Both the position numbers and the translations under genes were made by a program. This document shows, piece after piece, positions 22,721 through 34,703 of a stretch of DNA of 64,000 bases. Within the stretch, counting starts at the first letter, position 1. Each line of letters opens with the position of its first letter. The stretch is from Hemerocallis citrina. Lineage: Eukaryota > Streptophyta > Magnoliopsida > Asparagales > Asphodelaceae. Location: contig CM030366.1 in the NCBI GenBank assembly GCA_017893485.1, positions 97,984,585 to 98,048,584 on the forward strand. The letters run 5' to 3'. Below the pieces are notes generated by a model. It was not told where the DNA came from. It saw only the letters and a list, made by a program, of their open reading frames with translations, and ran no database searches.

Positions 22721-23242
22721 TAGAGCTGCTATCGGGTCGGGTCCTCCACTACCCAGACCTAGTACCTCACGTGTCCAAAAATTGGACTCGGGACCCAAAC
22801 TTGTGAGAATCGGGTTCGGGTCCGGATCTGGGTCGGTCCTAGTTAAAAAAATCTACCCGTCGGATTCAGTAACGAGGAATAAATATTTGTACTTAAGTAT
22901 TTTTGCACCCGATACTCTTCGGTTCTAACATTTTTTGTACTTAAGTACATGAATAAATATTATATGACCCGAAAGTGCATCTTCAACAATTACTATTTAC
23001 ATGTATATCCCTATAACCTTATAGTTCAAATTCCAAATTTTTAGGGTATTTTTTAACGGGTCGGGGTCCAGATCCGGATCCAGATCTTGATCCGGGTCCG
23101 GATCGGTTCTATTTTGAGCAGACCCAAATCTGAACCCGAAAGTGCATCGGGTCTTATTTTAGAACCCGGACTCGTATAGATCAGATCGGTTCCGATCCAA
23201 TTCCGGATCGGGTCCGGGTGTCGGGTAAATGTGATCGTGCTA
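22721..23242. mobile_element. hAT-like non-autonomous element, GGGTCCGGATC-rich
   Basis: It begins TAGAGCTGC and ends GTGCTA (reverse complement TAGCAC), flanked by an exact 8-bp duplication ATCAAAAC (22713-22720 and 23243-23250). The duplication length and TAG-type ends fit hAT. Both sub-ends are rich in GGGTCGGGTC / CGGATCCGG words. No transposase. The right end lies 126 bp upstream of the eL27 start codon. Confidence 0.75.
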
Positions 23243-23254
23243 ATCAAAACCTAT

Positions 23255-23368
23255 CTCAACCACAGGCCCACTGCCCACAGCCCCTCCAAAATCTAGGGTT
23301 TCATTTCCATCACCCCTAACCTTCCCACTCGGCGGCGACGACGACAGACTCATCCCCAACTCTTAGCT
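23255..23368 (+). promoter_or_regulatory. eL27 promoter/5' leader: GGCCCA element and telo-box
   Basis: A GGCCCA site (23265-23270, site II type) and TAGGGTTT (23294-23301, telo-box) lie upstream of the start codon. This pair is characteristic of plant ribosomal-protein promoters and their growth-linked expression. A short GC-rich leader (GGCGGCGACGACGAC) follows. Confidence 0.75.
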
Positions 23369-23776
23369 ATGGTGAAGTTTCTCAAACCCAACAAGGCGGT
23401 CATCGTCCTCCAGGGCCGCTACGCCGGCCGCAAAGCCGTTATCGTCAAGAACTTCGACGACGGCACCCGCGACCGCGCATACGGCCACTGCCTTTTCGCC
23501 GGCATCTCCAAGTACCCCAAGAAGGTCATTCGCAAAGACTCAGCCAAGAAGACGGCCAAGAAATCAAGGGTGAAGGCGTTCTTGAAGGTTGTTAACTACA
23601 GCCACATCATGCCGACTCGCTACACGCTCGATGTGGATCTAAAGGATGTGGTTACCTTGGACGCGCTGCAGAGCAGGGATAGGAAGATCCAGGCTGCGAA
23701 GGAGGCAAAGGCGCGATTCGAGGAAAGATTCAAGATGGGGAAGAACAGGTGGTTCTTTACCAAGCTCAGGTTTTAG
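23369..23776 (+). CDS. RPL27: 60S ribosomal protein eL27
   Basis: Structural protein of the cytosolic large ribosomal subunit. The intact 135-aa intronless ORF has the normal family length. It starts [20 protein letters not shown] (KOW-like N-terminal fold), continues with [20 protein letters not shown] and [13 protein letters not shown], and ends with the conserved [15 protein letters not shown]. Codon use is GC-rich at the start compared with the AT-rich surroundings, as is common for plant ribosomal-protein genes. A possible poly(A) signal AATAAAT lies near 23862. It is the only clearly intact host gene here and sits between a hAT-like element and a repeat-rich 3' flank. Confidence 0.98.
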   Translation: MVKFLKPNKAVIVLQGRYAGRKAVIVKNFDDGTRDRAYGHCLFAGISKYPKKVIRKDSAKKTAKKSRVKAFLKVVNYSHIMPTRYTLDVDLKDVVTLDALQSRDRKIQAAKEAKARFEERFKMGKNRWFFTKLRF

Positions 23777-23929
23777 GTGGGCAGTTAGTTCTATCTTTGA
23801 ATATGATGTTAAGTCGAGGAAATTTCCTCTGTGATTTGTATGATGCATCTCATTTGTCTTAAATAAATTGTAGTCGAGTTTGAACCGAGCGAATTTAGAC
23901 AGGGTCATTTTTGCAGTTTAAGGCCGGTT

Positions 23930-24500
23930 ATTGCAGAAGGGCCATATGCATCCTTAGAGCGACACCTAAAGTTTCTCAAGTTTATGGTAATATCCTAAAC
24001 ATAGCTGAAGTGACAGTAATACCCTAAACACATCTAAACTTTTTAAAATTGGACTTATAGGCATCTGCCGTCCACTTCTGTTAGTTTTTTAACCGTTAGG
24101 AGGTGAAATTACTTTTTTACCCCCATACCTTAAAAATTCCTAAAAATCCTTTAAAAAAATCCTTAAAATTCCTAAAATTTTCCTTTAAAATTCCTTTAAA
24201 ATTTTCTTAAAATTTTCTTTTAAATTTCTTTAAAATTCCTTAACATTCCTTAAAATTTTCATTTAAATTCCTTATAATTTCCTTTAGAATTACTTTAAAA
24301 ATTCCTTTAAATTCCCTTAAAATTTCCTTTAAAATTTCTTTAATTTTTTTTAATAATTTAAAAATAGAACAAAAAGTTTTTAAAAATTGAGTCTATTTCT
24401 GTAACTGAGAGTGCCAATTGAACCAAAAATCATTCAAAATTCCTTTAAAATTTTGTTCCTTAAATCCTTAACAGTGGCCATAGTTTGCTCCGAACAAAAA
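23930..24500. repeat. Low-complexity CCTTAAAATT repeats
   Basis: About 24120-24370 consists of variants of CCTTTAAAATTCCTTAAAATTTT. The preceding part (ACCTAAAGTTTCTCAAG, TAATACCCTAAACA) resembles material around 28430-28500, suggesting a TE family end, but boundaries were not found. Confidence 0.6.
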
Positions 24501-24773
24501 ATCTTTAATCATTATATATTCGTATATCCTAACATTAAGAACTAATAAATTATTCAGAACCAACATAGAGCAAAGAATTTATTAAGATACATTTTCATCT
24601 CTAGATCATAAGTATCCAACAGATAGCAAAGAAAGTACTGTAGAATCTAGATACAATCCTAAATGCATAACTATTTTGTATGCTTCAAATGCACAATCAA
24701 TATTATATAACAACAAGCAAGCTCAAATGCATATTTGCAATTTTACATAACATGAAGCGAGCTCAACTGCTGT

Positions 24774-24856
24774 TGCTTCAACAAACTTGACTGCTACTGC
24801 TGCTGCTTCAGCAAGCAAGCTGTTGCTTCTGCTACTGCTGCTGCTTCTGCTACTGC
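24774..24856. repeat. Imperfect (CTG/CTT/CTA)n trinucleotide repeat
   Basis: CTGCTACTGCTGCTGCTTC-type repeats, not in an exon I can recognise. Confidence 0.85.
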
Positions 24857-24859
24857 CAA

Positions 24860-27050
24860 ACACAAAAAAAAGTTTCAGGAATAATCATGTATTTGTATGT
24901 ACATGAAACTAAATAATACATGAAACAATTACTAGTAGGCTCAGAACACAACTTTCAGCATGGATTTATGCAAAAATAACCCTCCCTCATATTGAAATGC
25001 CAACTAGTTCACTAGGGTTGCATTTTTGAAGGTTTTTGTGTGTTATGAATAATTATGTAATTTTTGAAGGATTTTGTGAGTTCTAGCATTCATAAACACC
25101 AACAGAACCATAAAGCGAATTATCCATAATTTTAATAGATCTAATACCAAAGAACAGCAGAAAAAATTTTCAAACAAAATATGCTGTCAGATGCTGCTCC
25201 AGAACTAACACCACCAAAACTAATTGTTATATGCTATTTGTATATATCTCCAATTTATTTGTTGATATCTTACGCTGACAGCTATTGGCACACCAAAGTA
25301 TGACAACCTATATATGCCAACAATTACTAGTATGACAACCTATATAAGCATACATTATGATCATCTGCAACTCTAGGTTGCAAAAAAAATTTAAAGATAA
25401 GGGAAATAAAGATAAGTTAGCGAAAATTTTCAAATAGGGAGTTAAGAGAAATATTCACAGAGAGGTGAATGAGGCTTTAATGCAGTAACTAAAACTCATA
25501 GGTAGATAACTTCATATTAGATCATCCTATTCAGCATTGTCAAACATCTTAACCATATAACTCCTCACAACTTTTAGTATTGTTAAACATCTTAACCATA
25601 CCAAACCCCGAGAATCGCGACGACATTCAAGCTACAATCTCTTACTATCACCCAATTTTGATTTGATCAGCCTATTCACACATTTTATCACAAGAACCAA
25701 ACCCATCAAAATTTCATTCAACAAAACAAACTAATTGCTCCATAAGCCAAGTAAACTAAATGTAGAGTGCTTAGCAAAACAGGGAAAACCAACCATAATT
25801 GATCAGAGCTTGCTTGTACTACTGATTATATATGTTCACTGTTACACTTTGTTGTATATCATTTGGTTTGTTGTATAAATAATGGTTCACAGAAATAATG
25901 GTGATGTGGTTTGTTCATGGTGCTGTGGTACTTGTTTCCGAAAGTTTGTTCTTGGTGCTGTGGTGCTTGTTTCCTACCTTTTCTCTAGCTGTTTATGATT
26001 TAGGATTCTACTTTCCCTGTAGATTTTGGCCCGTTAAGAGTTGCTAGTTCATGTATCCCCTTGCACATGATTGCATGTGTACCAAATATTTCCTTACAAT
26101 GTTATTGGTCATTTGTTAATATGAATTCGTACAATCAATCTAATCCTTCTATTCACAGAAAGACCCAACATTCTCTTCTAGTTCCAGACCTAGTAGTTAG
26201 TAATAGATAACATTCCACACACCCCAAAAGACCTAGTATTTGGCTATATTACATATGGAATTGTAGAAGTCAAATAAAGAGCACAAAATATGATTCAATA
26301 ATAGAGATGACACAACTCCTTGAATCTAACCTTGGTCAGTAAATACGCTTTGCACCTCCTAGGTGATTATGTTGCTCTGTTGCTCAAAACGAATAATTAG
26401 CATAAATTATAACATTAATGATGGTAAGTCAATCGATGTTCTCTGCTGCGATAACCATAGAGAGCTGGTATTGTGAGACAGAGCATTTTGCATAGAATTA
26501 TCAGTACTTCCAATCTCAATATGCCATCTCTTTTAAATGTGGCCACAAAACAACTATCTTATCTATTTAAGTCTAGCTTTCATATTTACCTCAAAGAATC
26601 TCCACTATTAAACTGATACAAAACAACAATGAATCAAAACAATTAGTAAAAGTTTAGTGTTAATACCTTGGCTCTTAGGAACTTCAGTTGTAAAAGGCCT
26701 TCCTTTCTCAATCCCAGTCAAACTCTACTTCTTCTGCTGCAACTTAGGTGCAGAGCCATTGATTCCCAAATCAAGTTTCTCTGAAATTAAAAACAAAAAA
26801 TTAGGGTTTTGATGCAAACTACAGGGTGAGTATAAATTAGTTTGTTTTGTTGGAGTTGAGGTCGACGGCAAAGAGGGGCATATTAGTTGACGTTGAAGAG
26901 CCATTGATTCCCAATTCGATAGTGAAGGGCCATTGATTCCCATATATCTTTCTTCCCGCCGTGTGTTGACGTTGACGACAAGGCTGGAGTCAAGGTCCTC
27001 GAAGAGGTAACATCAAGATCGACGGCGAAGAGGGGCATATGGGGGAGAGC
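24860..27050. other. AT-rich intergenic sequence, no gene recognised
   Basis: No conserved ORF. The only ORF in the stretch (26725-26943, minus) contains duplicated GCCATTGATTCCCA words and matches nothing I know. A G-rich open stretch near 27000-27130 precedes a poly-G run. Confidence 0.45.
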
Positions 27051-27130
27051 TCAGGTGGGGCAAGGTTTTGATTGCTGAGGGGCGTCGAGATCGGCGCTGA
27101 TTTGGAGGGGAGAAATGAGAGAGAGACGCG

Positions 27131-27166
<36 letters not shown>

Positions 27167-27266
27167 CGGCGGTTTGAGAGAGAGGAATTTTGTTTTGGGT
27201 TTTTAACATGTGTACCCTAACAAATAAGCTAATATCATATATACCCCTCACAAATCAATATTATCA

Positions 27267-27302
<36 letters not shown>

Positions 27303-27403
27303 CGGCGGTTTGAGAGAGAGGAATTTTGTTTTGGGTTTTTAACATGTGTACCCTAACAAATAAGCTAATATCATATATACCCCTCACAAATCAATATTAT
27401 CAC
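27131..27403. repeat. 136-bp tandem duplication with long poly-G runs
   Basis: Two copies of a unit run from a G-run of about 35 (27131-27166 and 27267-27301) through GGCGGCGGTTTGAGAG to AATATTATCAC. The copies look identical outside the G-run. Homopolymer length and exact duplication could be an assembly artefact. Confidence 0.85.
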
Positions 27404-28338
27404 ATTTGCCACTAACAATGTAAATCATAATCATATATGCCCTTCAGGTTACAAGACATCCAATAGGGAAGGAATATTCTGTTTTTCTTAATGGAATTAA
27501 TGAAAAATGACTAAAATACCTTTCTATCACCTATTTTACAAATGGATGTTTAATAACAGAGGTGACTAAAAGATAAAATGACCCAAATCTTGAGCTAAAT
27601 GTTGTGTTGTTACATTTTCATTTTCTTGTTTCATACTAGGGTCGGGTTTGTATTTACACTGAAATACACGGTAAGCTGGACTGGTACTAAGCTAAATCAA
27701 ACAATCAGTTTACATTCTATATACAAATAAAAATCCTGTGTTCAAGAAAATTTCGCACCAATCTGCTCAAAAAGTTTCACATAAACTTAGAAATTGGTCT
27801 AACTTTGATTAGTCATAATTAGGATTCAACACGTCATACACGTGTTCATTCCTGATGTCTACTATATCTGCACAACTTAGCTTATCTTTAGTTCTTTGAT
27901 AGAGGTTTGTTTTCTACATATATCCATAATTTATTTGTAGTATTTTTTCTATCCACATTTATATGATATTGTTGATGCAAGAAAAAAAATTGTTCTCAAA
28001 TGGTCCCTACTAAAAGACTTGGAATTTTCGTCATTCAGTAATAATAGCTTCCAGATAATGGAAAATGACTATGATAGAATCTTCTATCATTCCCCCTAAC
28101 TTAATGGAAAATGACTAAAATGACTATGATAGAAGGGTATTTTAGTCATTTTTCATTAATTCCATTAAGAAAAACAGAATATTCCTTTCCTATTGGATGT
28201 CTTGTAACCTGAAGGGCATATATGATTAAGATTTACATTATTAGTGGCAAATGTGATAATATTGATTTGTGAGGGGTATATATGATATTAGCTTATTTGT
28301 TAGGGGTACACATGTTAAAAACCCTTTTGTTTTTAGAG
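27314..28338. repeat. Inverted repeat with about 215-bp arms (foldback TE-like)
   Basis: The left arm 27314-27530 matches the reverse complement of 28127-28338 (shared words ACATGTGTACCCTAACAAAT, CAATATTATCACATTTG, CATCCAATAGG). The 600-bp spacer is AT-rich without coding sequence. The outer ends and duplication were not resolved. Confidence 0.8.
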
Positions 28339-28537
28339 AGAATATTTTGGTCTTTTCACGGGTTTAACCCGTTAAGGGGCATATTCCTATAATATTTCAC
28401 TAACTTAACTGAGAAATAAACGACCGAGGCCTTTAGGTTCAAATGATAAAAGTTTGGGTGCTATTGGGGTATTATTTTCATTTTAGGTGTGTGTAAGTAA
28501 TTTCTATTAACTTCTGTTTTTACTTTCCGAAGACTTA

Positions 28538-29490
28538 GGTAGTGTTCTTTTTCTTCTCTTATAAGAGATTTACCTCTTGTAAGAGCTGGTCCACCTCTTA
28601 CAAGAATTTTTTTAGCGTTCTTTTTTTACCTCTTATAAGACAATTTCTTCAAAATCTCTTATAAGCCTAAAAGACTTCTAGTAGCCTCTTTCAAATTCTT
28701 ATAAGACTTCTATCAGTTAAAAAGTCTATATTACCCCAAAGTCTATATTATAATTGTTACTAATTAAACTAGTTTATATATTAGTCTATAGTAGCCCGGA
28801 ATATGCTATCTTAGAAAAAGTGTAATCATATACGTAGTTGACTGTAATATGCTATCCTAGAAAAAGTGTAGGAATTCATTCTTCACAATCTCGAACAATT
28901 ATGTTAGGGATGCTGTCGAAACACTGATTTATTTAAAGATATATATATTTACGTCTAGTAAGTACATTACTTGAGTTGTGGCTGGTTGATTTGTCCTGTT
29001 ATGATGCCACCATGTTCAAATCCTGCAGCCGACCAGGTTTTTTTTTTTTTTTTTTTCATTAGAGCTAAGGGAGAATTTGTATTAGCCGATTGACCTTAAT
29101 TTTTTTTAATCCAACTTCTTTGAAACAAATTATTTATATTTATACATACTAATTTTCATACTAATTAAAAGTCTATAGTAGCCCGGAATTATAATTGATG
29201 ATTTACACTCATTTGTGAATTTAACGTGCCATTAAACTAGTTTATATATTAGTAATTTGAACTTATCTTTTCTTGTCCTTCATCTCACTATTTTTATACT
29301 TTGGGGTAATATAGACTTTGGGTTAATATATGCTCTTGTAAGAGGTGAAAAAAGAACAGAAATCTCTTATAAGAGGTTCATATAAGAGATTATTTTTATA
29401 TAAAAAGAACACCTCAAAAAGAGGCTCTTACAAGAGGCTTTTACTGTAAATCTCTTATAAGAGGTAAGAGGCAAAAAAAAGAACAATACC
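28538..29490. mobile_element. MITE with CTCTTATAAGAG hairpins, TTA duplication
   Basis: Left end GGTAGTGTTCTTTTT; right end reverse complement GGTATTGTTCTTTTTTTT. TTA duplications lie at 28535-28537 and 29491-29493, pointing to PIF/Harbinger. Sub-ends carry repeated CTCTTATAAGAG and CTCTTGTAAGAG inverted words. A B-box-like GTTCAAATCC followed by a T-run (about 29015-29057) inside could be a small SINE insertion. Confidence 0.72.
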
Positions 29491-29558
29491 TTAGCTTTGA
29501 CTACTTTCTATTGTAGTTGTAGCTTCTTTGCTTTAAGATTACTTTCCACTGCCACACA

Positions 29559-29727
29559 TTGATATCTTTATGGATAGGATCGCTGGCCACGAGATTTTCT
29601 CATTCATGGATGCTTTTTCCGGGTATAACCAAATTAAGCTCGTTAAAGAAGAAAAAAATAATTCACTACACCCTGGGAAACCTACAGCTACCTTGTCATG
29701 CCATTCGGACTTAACGTCACTTCCCCG
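29559..29727 (+). pseudogene. Ty3/Gypsy reverse transcriptase scrap
   Basis: Encodes DRIAGHEIFSFMDAFSGYNQI, then after a frame shift TPWETYSYLVMPFGLNVT. These match the Gypsy RT blocks LSFMDAFSGYNQI and TPxGTYCYxVMPFGLKNA. It stops abruptly before the YLDD box. An isolated fragment. Confidence 0.85.
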
Positions 29728-29729
29728 CC

Positions 29730-30497
29730 ACTAAAAAAAGGGGAGGAATGCATTCCGATCTGGAATATGGGAAGAAAAGCACATAAACGTCGCTCAGTCG
29801 GCGAGATGGATAAGTGTCAATAGGTCAAAAACCCTAGAAATTTTGGATTTGAATTATAGTCGTCAAAACCAAAAATTTGGGTTTTTTTTATTAAAAATAG
29901 TAACGGGCGAGGGATTATGTTTCGTCCTATCCATATTAAAAATAAAAAATAAACATCGACGGACGGGAGATGAAATCCCGTCCAAAAAGAATTCTGAGAT
30001 AGATCAAAGCAAAAAAATATTTGTACGCAAATGTATGCATAACATTTTCTTTAGACCCATTCCATCTCAGCCCTTGATCCCCAAAAGTACACAAATCTCA
30101 AAGTTATAAGATTGCATAATAATTCCTATAGGGATAATTCCATAGAAACATCCTTGGAATTTTTTGGGAGAGAAATGCTTGGACGATGGATCATTTACCG
30201 TCCAAAATTAATTTTTTTTTATAAAAAAATCGATCGGATGGGAAATGATTTCCCGTCTGATCGATTTTTTTTTTTAAATGATCGGACGGGATTTTCCATC
30301 CAATATTTTTAAAATAAAAAAAATTTAAGCGACGAAATCTTTCGGCGGCTATAATTTCCAAATTCATATATCTTCTTTCAAATATATCATACCACTATTC
30401 CTCTAAAACTCAAAGTTTGGGTATATATCCGAAGACTACAGCATTTTTTTTCTTTTTTTGGAAAAAATGGTTTTTTAGCCAATGACTGCAGATGCTC
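29730..30497. repeat. Hairpin-rich MITE-like sequence
   Basis: Successive inverted words: GACGGGAGATGAAATCCCGTC (about 29960), TTGGACGATGG...CCGTCCAA (30178-30205), ATCGATCGGATGGGAAATGA...CCCGTCTGATCGAT (30229-30266). The right end ACTGCAGATGCTC followed by TTA resembles the terminus of the MITE at 11239-11803. The left end was not found. Confidence 0.55.
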
Positions 30498-30499
30498 TT

Positions 30500-32130
30500 A
30501 CCCATGAAAGGTATTCAAATTCAATTATCATTGGCATTCATTTCAAGATTATTCATTTCATTGATGAAAATTTTCATAAAATTTACGCATGTTTTGCTCG
30601 AAACTAACTGTTTTCATATTTTATACGGTTTGGTTTTCTGGGTTGTGGATCTGACTTCTGACCCATGACATATAATTATGCTGTTTAATTTTGGTATTGC
30701 TAATATTTGCTATTTTCTATGAACGAAGTTTTTCTGAAGAAATTGTTTTCCACAGATTTGCCCGAGTATTTGTTGCATTGCAAATAGCGTCTCTATGTAG
30801 TAATTCTCAATTTTCTTTTCTGAAGCTAATGCAAACCCGCAAACTTCATTCATATTTGCTATTTGCTTGGTTATGTAATTGCTTGATTGGGTTTCATGCC
30901 TTTTTAAATTGGATCATGTTGATTGTACTCGGTTGTAGAAATGCCCATATGATTGGTTTGAAGCGGTTCCGTTGATTAGGGTTTGGGGTCTGTCTTTCAT
31001 CATGCCTGGTTTGTCCTTATAATGGTTGGGAAGAATGCATTCCTAAATTTGATCATATTGATGGTAGGACATTGTGGGAATGCCCTTACAAATTGTTTAT
31101 AGTTGTCTGAGTGGGTGGGTGGGGTGGCGGCCTCTCTCGGTTCCATGCCTGTTACTACCATATAATGTTTGGTAAACTACAAAATAGTTTCAAAAATTGC
31201 CTGGAATTCTGAAAGCATTGTGGTGGAAAACTATATTTTTCTATCCTTATAAAATTTGTCTATGAATCTGCATATACAACAGGAACAAAACAATTTAATG
31301 ATTATGAATTCTGTTGTGTTATTCTGCTTTTGAGGAAGCACATCTTTGTGTTCTGGAGCCCAGTGTTTGCGTTATTGCTCATTATAGTGTTTCCATTTGC
31401 TATTTCTCTTGACTGGTTTCTATCTTATGTTTGATGTGTTGCGAACTCTAAATGCTTGGCTTGGTTAGTGTGTTTGATGTGTTGCTTGGGTTATTTGGCT
31501 GCAGCGCAGTTCTGACAACCTAAATCTGTTATCCCATCTTTTATTCTGTTGCCGATTCTGGTTTGTATTTCTATGTTTATGTTTTTCTGTATATCAATGA
31601 ATTTGGGGCAGGGTTCTCACTGGTGATAATCGGAAACTACATCACATAATATTTGTATTTATTCAATTCGGATTCAGAAAGCCAAAAAAGAATAATATTG
31701 GTGTCAAAGAGGTTCAGACTGCTGGTTCAGTTCATTTCTCTCAAATATTAAGCCTTTCCTTTGTGAAATTGTCTATTCTTGCAGTGTATATAGGCAAGTG
31801 GCTCAATTCTTGGTGTCAAAAGAACAAGACCGGAGACAATCAAAAAGAAAAATACTAATATTGTTTCATTTTTGTAATGAGTGCTCGGCATTGCTTGGTT
31901 TTGGATAATTGATTGTCATTGCTGTTTAGAAGCGCTAACATCTTGCGGTTAGTGGGCTTCATGATTGGGTCCAAAGCGAATTCCTTGTTAAAACTCATAA
32001 CACAAACAATAGAAACCCGACATTGGGTTGGCGGGCTTGGTGATTGGATCCAACCAATCAAAGCGCATTCCTTGTCATAACTCATAAGACAAAACAATAG
32101 AAACCCGACACGGAGTTGGCGATGCAAGCA
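30500..32130. other. Intergenic sequence, nothing assigned
   Basis: No conserved coding region was recognised. Duplicated phrases around AACCCGACA...GTTGGCG (about 32000-32120) lie next to the MULE-2 boundary. Confidence 0.4.
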
Positions 32131-32620
32131 AGAGTTTTTTTTTTCCAAATTGTGCCACTTTTTCAAACAATTTGTGAAAATAGGATACTTGCCATTGCCA
32201 AACTATTTTTAGGAATGGACAACAGTTGGCCATGTAAGCAAGGATTGCAAGGATTGCATTTCCCAACTGTGCGTTTGGCTCTTCTGAGCCCGCAGTTGAG
32301 AACTGCGGGCTTAGTTAGAATTTTTTTTTGTATATGCTCGCAATTGGGAACTGCGGGCCTAGATAGATTTTTTTTGTATATGCTTGCGGTTGGGTACTGC
32401 GAGTGTAGTTTAAAATTGTCAAACTTGACTCGCAGTTTCCAATTGCAGGGATCTTTATACTAGGCTTGTAGTTGGGAAATGCCTGCACTTTCGAAATCTC
32501 ACAGAGAGTGAACTATCTAGTTGGAACTTAGATAAATTTTTTTAAAATCCTCTAAGAAGAGCCCGCAGTTCTCAATAGCGGGCTTGAGTGAACTAGACCC
32601 GCAGTTGGGAATTATGGGTA
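32131..32620. repeat. MULE-2 left TIR with palindromes
   Basis: Contains GCCCGCAGTT/AACTGCGGGC (32288-32310), CTCGCAATTGGGAACTGCGG (about 32338), CTTGCGGTTGGGTACTGCGAG (about 32383) and more decayed versions to 32610. It is the inverse of about 47230-47654. Confidence 0.75.
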
Positions 32621-32872
32621 TAGTGGAAAGAAAAAATTAATACAATTCTGACATTGTCCATGTTTATCTATATCCAACTTTATACACAATGCACCACAGT
32701 ACAATATCTCAACATCAATTACACAGTCCAACATTTCAACAAAATCATAATGATTTCAAACTCAACAAAATCCAGGTGTGTAAATAATCACCAAAATCTC
32801 AAATGTCTCAAAATCTCAAACGTCTCAAATGTCTCAAAATCTCAAACGTTAACTAAAATAATTGAAATGCAC

Positions 32873-32873
<1 letters not shown>

Positions 32874-32940
<67 letters not shown>
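32874..32940. repeat. (AT)n-(AG)n microsatellite
   Basis: ATATAT run followed by an AGAGAG run. A short piece resembling the foldback element end (TTCAGTTGTGCAATCAGTTGG) follows at 32944. Confidence 0.9.
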
Positions 32941-32943
<3 letters not shown>

Positions 32944-32992
32944 CCTTCAGTTGTGCAATCAGTTGGTGTGCACTCCTCATCATATATATATA

Positions 32993-33513
32993 GGGAAATG
33001 CTCCATTGAAAACGGGTCTAGTTTTCACGGGTTGGGAAACACCAATATGAGCCGTTGGATCGCTTATGATCGTGATCAGCGGCTCAGATCGAGCTCCCCA
33101 TAACCCGTTTCAATTGATCAGCGGAGGGTTATTTTGGGAATTTCGTCCCAAATAACTCTTCGCTGAACAGATTCTAAAAAAATTGATATAACCTAGGCCG
33201 TTGTTGGGAACAACGGCCTAGGTTATAAAAAATTGAATTATAGGTCGTTGTTTGGAACAACGGCCTTGTTCTAAATTTTTATAACCTAGGCCGTTTTTCC
33301 CAACAACGGCCTAGGTTATATTCATTTTTTCAGAGCGAATCAGGCGAAGAGTTATTTGGGACGAAATTCCCAAAATAACACTCCGCCACTTAAGTGATAT
33401 TGAGTGATGGGCGGAGACGATCTGAGCCGCTGATCACGATCAAAAGTGATCCAACGGCTCAAATTGGTGTTTTCCAACCCGTGAAAACAAACCCATTTTC
33501 AATGGAGCATTTC

Positions 33514-33514
<1 letters not shown>
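32993..33514. mobile_element. Foldback MULE-like MITE with GGCCGTTGTTGGGAACAACGGCC palindromes
   Basis: Left GGGAAATGCTCCATTGAAAA and right end (reverse complement identical over the first 20 bases) define long TIRs of about 110 bp (continuing GAGCCGTTGGATC, GATCGTGATCAGCGGCTCAG). Several TAGGCCGTTGT...ACAACGGCCTA palindromes lie in the centre. It is flanked by AT repeats on both sides, compatible with a 9-bp ATATATATA duplication. No ORF. Confidence 0.85.

Positions 33515-33581
<67 letters not shown>
33515..33581. repeat. (AT)n microsatellite
   Basis: About 65 bases of AT. ORFs reading YIYIYI across it are artefacts. Confidence 0.95.
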
Positions 33582-33582
<1 letters not shown>

Positions 33583-33929
33583 AGCCTGCACAACTGCCTT
33601 CAGTTGTGCACTCAGTTGGTGTGCACTCCTCGTCAGCCATCAGATCTACCCCTTGATCATGATCGTGGTCTTATGGCTGAGAATTGCCCCGCTTTTCTCA
33701 CTTAGTGGTTGGAGTAGTTGCGTAATTTCCCCTACCCCTTGAGTCACATACCCCTCTCCTTCCTTCTATCTCCTTCATCGCCTTCTCTCTCTCTCATCGT
33801 ACACCCAAATCCGAAGCCCCAAATTCAAAAATCCTAGCTCCAAATCACTGCGAATTCCCAAATTGAAACCCTAATCTCTTCCTCCAAATTGAACCCTCAC
33901 ACAGATATTGTCATTTGCCTAGTGAGTTC

Positions 33930-34631
33930 TGATATGGGTAAAAATGGAATTAAATCAGGACTATTCAAATAGGCACGAATCTTAAAGCCCTCAGGGGTTA
34001 AACAGTAATTTCACCTGTAAATGGGTTCATGAATGAAAATTAGGTCTCTTTCAAGCCCAATAATCAAAAAACGGATCTGTCTCACTGGGTTATCATAACA
34101 GCCCCATGCAAATGAGTCCAGATCATTTAAAAATAAACTCATGATTATCTATAAGAGACAGTTCAAAAACCACATCTCTTATCTAGGGGAGAGTTTAAAA
34201 TGCAAATACCATCAACTACTCTTATCTCTTCATGAAGAATAGATAACTGATTCAATCCAAAAACACCGGGAAGTAGAGATAAATCATTATCTTGGAACAG
34301 ACCCCAAGGCAACTATAAATACCCATCTACCTCCACTAGAACAATAAAATTAGTATTTTGCCTCTAAAAACTCTCTTTCTATTCTTGAGTCCTGACTTGA
34401 GTATCGGAGAGTCTGTCGCCGGGTCAACCCGGGTGTTTCAGACTTTTGCAGGTCAATCAGAAGGATTGTCACCATCAAGATCAGATCCAACAGTGTAAAC
34501 GAGTCAGATTCAACAGTCAACAACAATTGAAAACAGTGAATACCGGTGAATGTCAAAAAGGTCAGCTTTTGTATTGTTTTTAAAAGAACTCATATCATCT
34601 GTTTGCTCCCACACAAAAATTAGCAACAACA
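33930..34631 (+). repeat. Gypsy 5' LTR
   Basis: 702 bp, similar to 43422-44128 with many scattered substitutions, so the insertion is not very young. Confidence 0.92.
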
Positions 34632-34703
34632 GATTGGCACCGCCTGTAGGAAACTTCAAAAAGCAATCCGACCAAACTTCGTCGGTAAAAACAATTTTAA
34701 GTC

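Noticed and set aside
33394..33705. ORFs with YIYIYI stretches (also 44731-45294)
   Set aside because: They are translations of AT microsatellites and TIR sequence on either strand.
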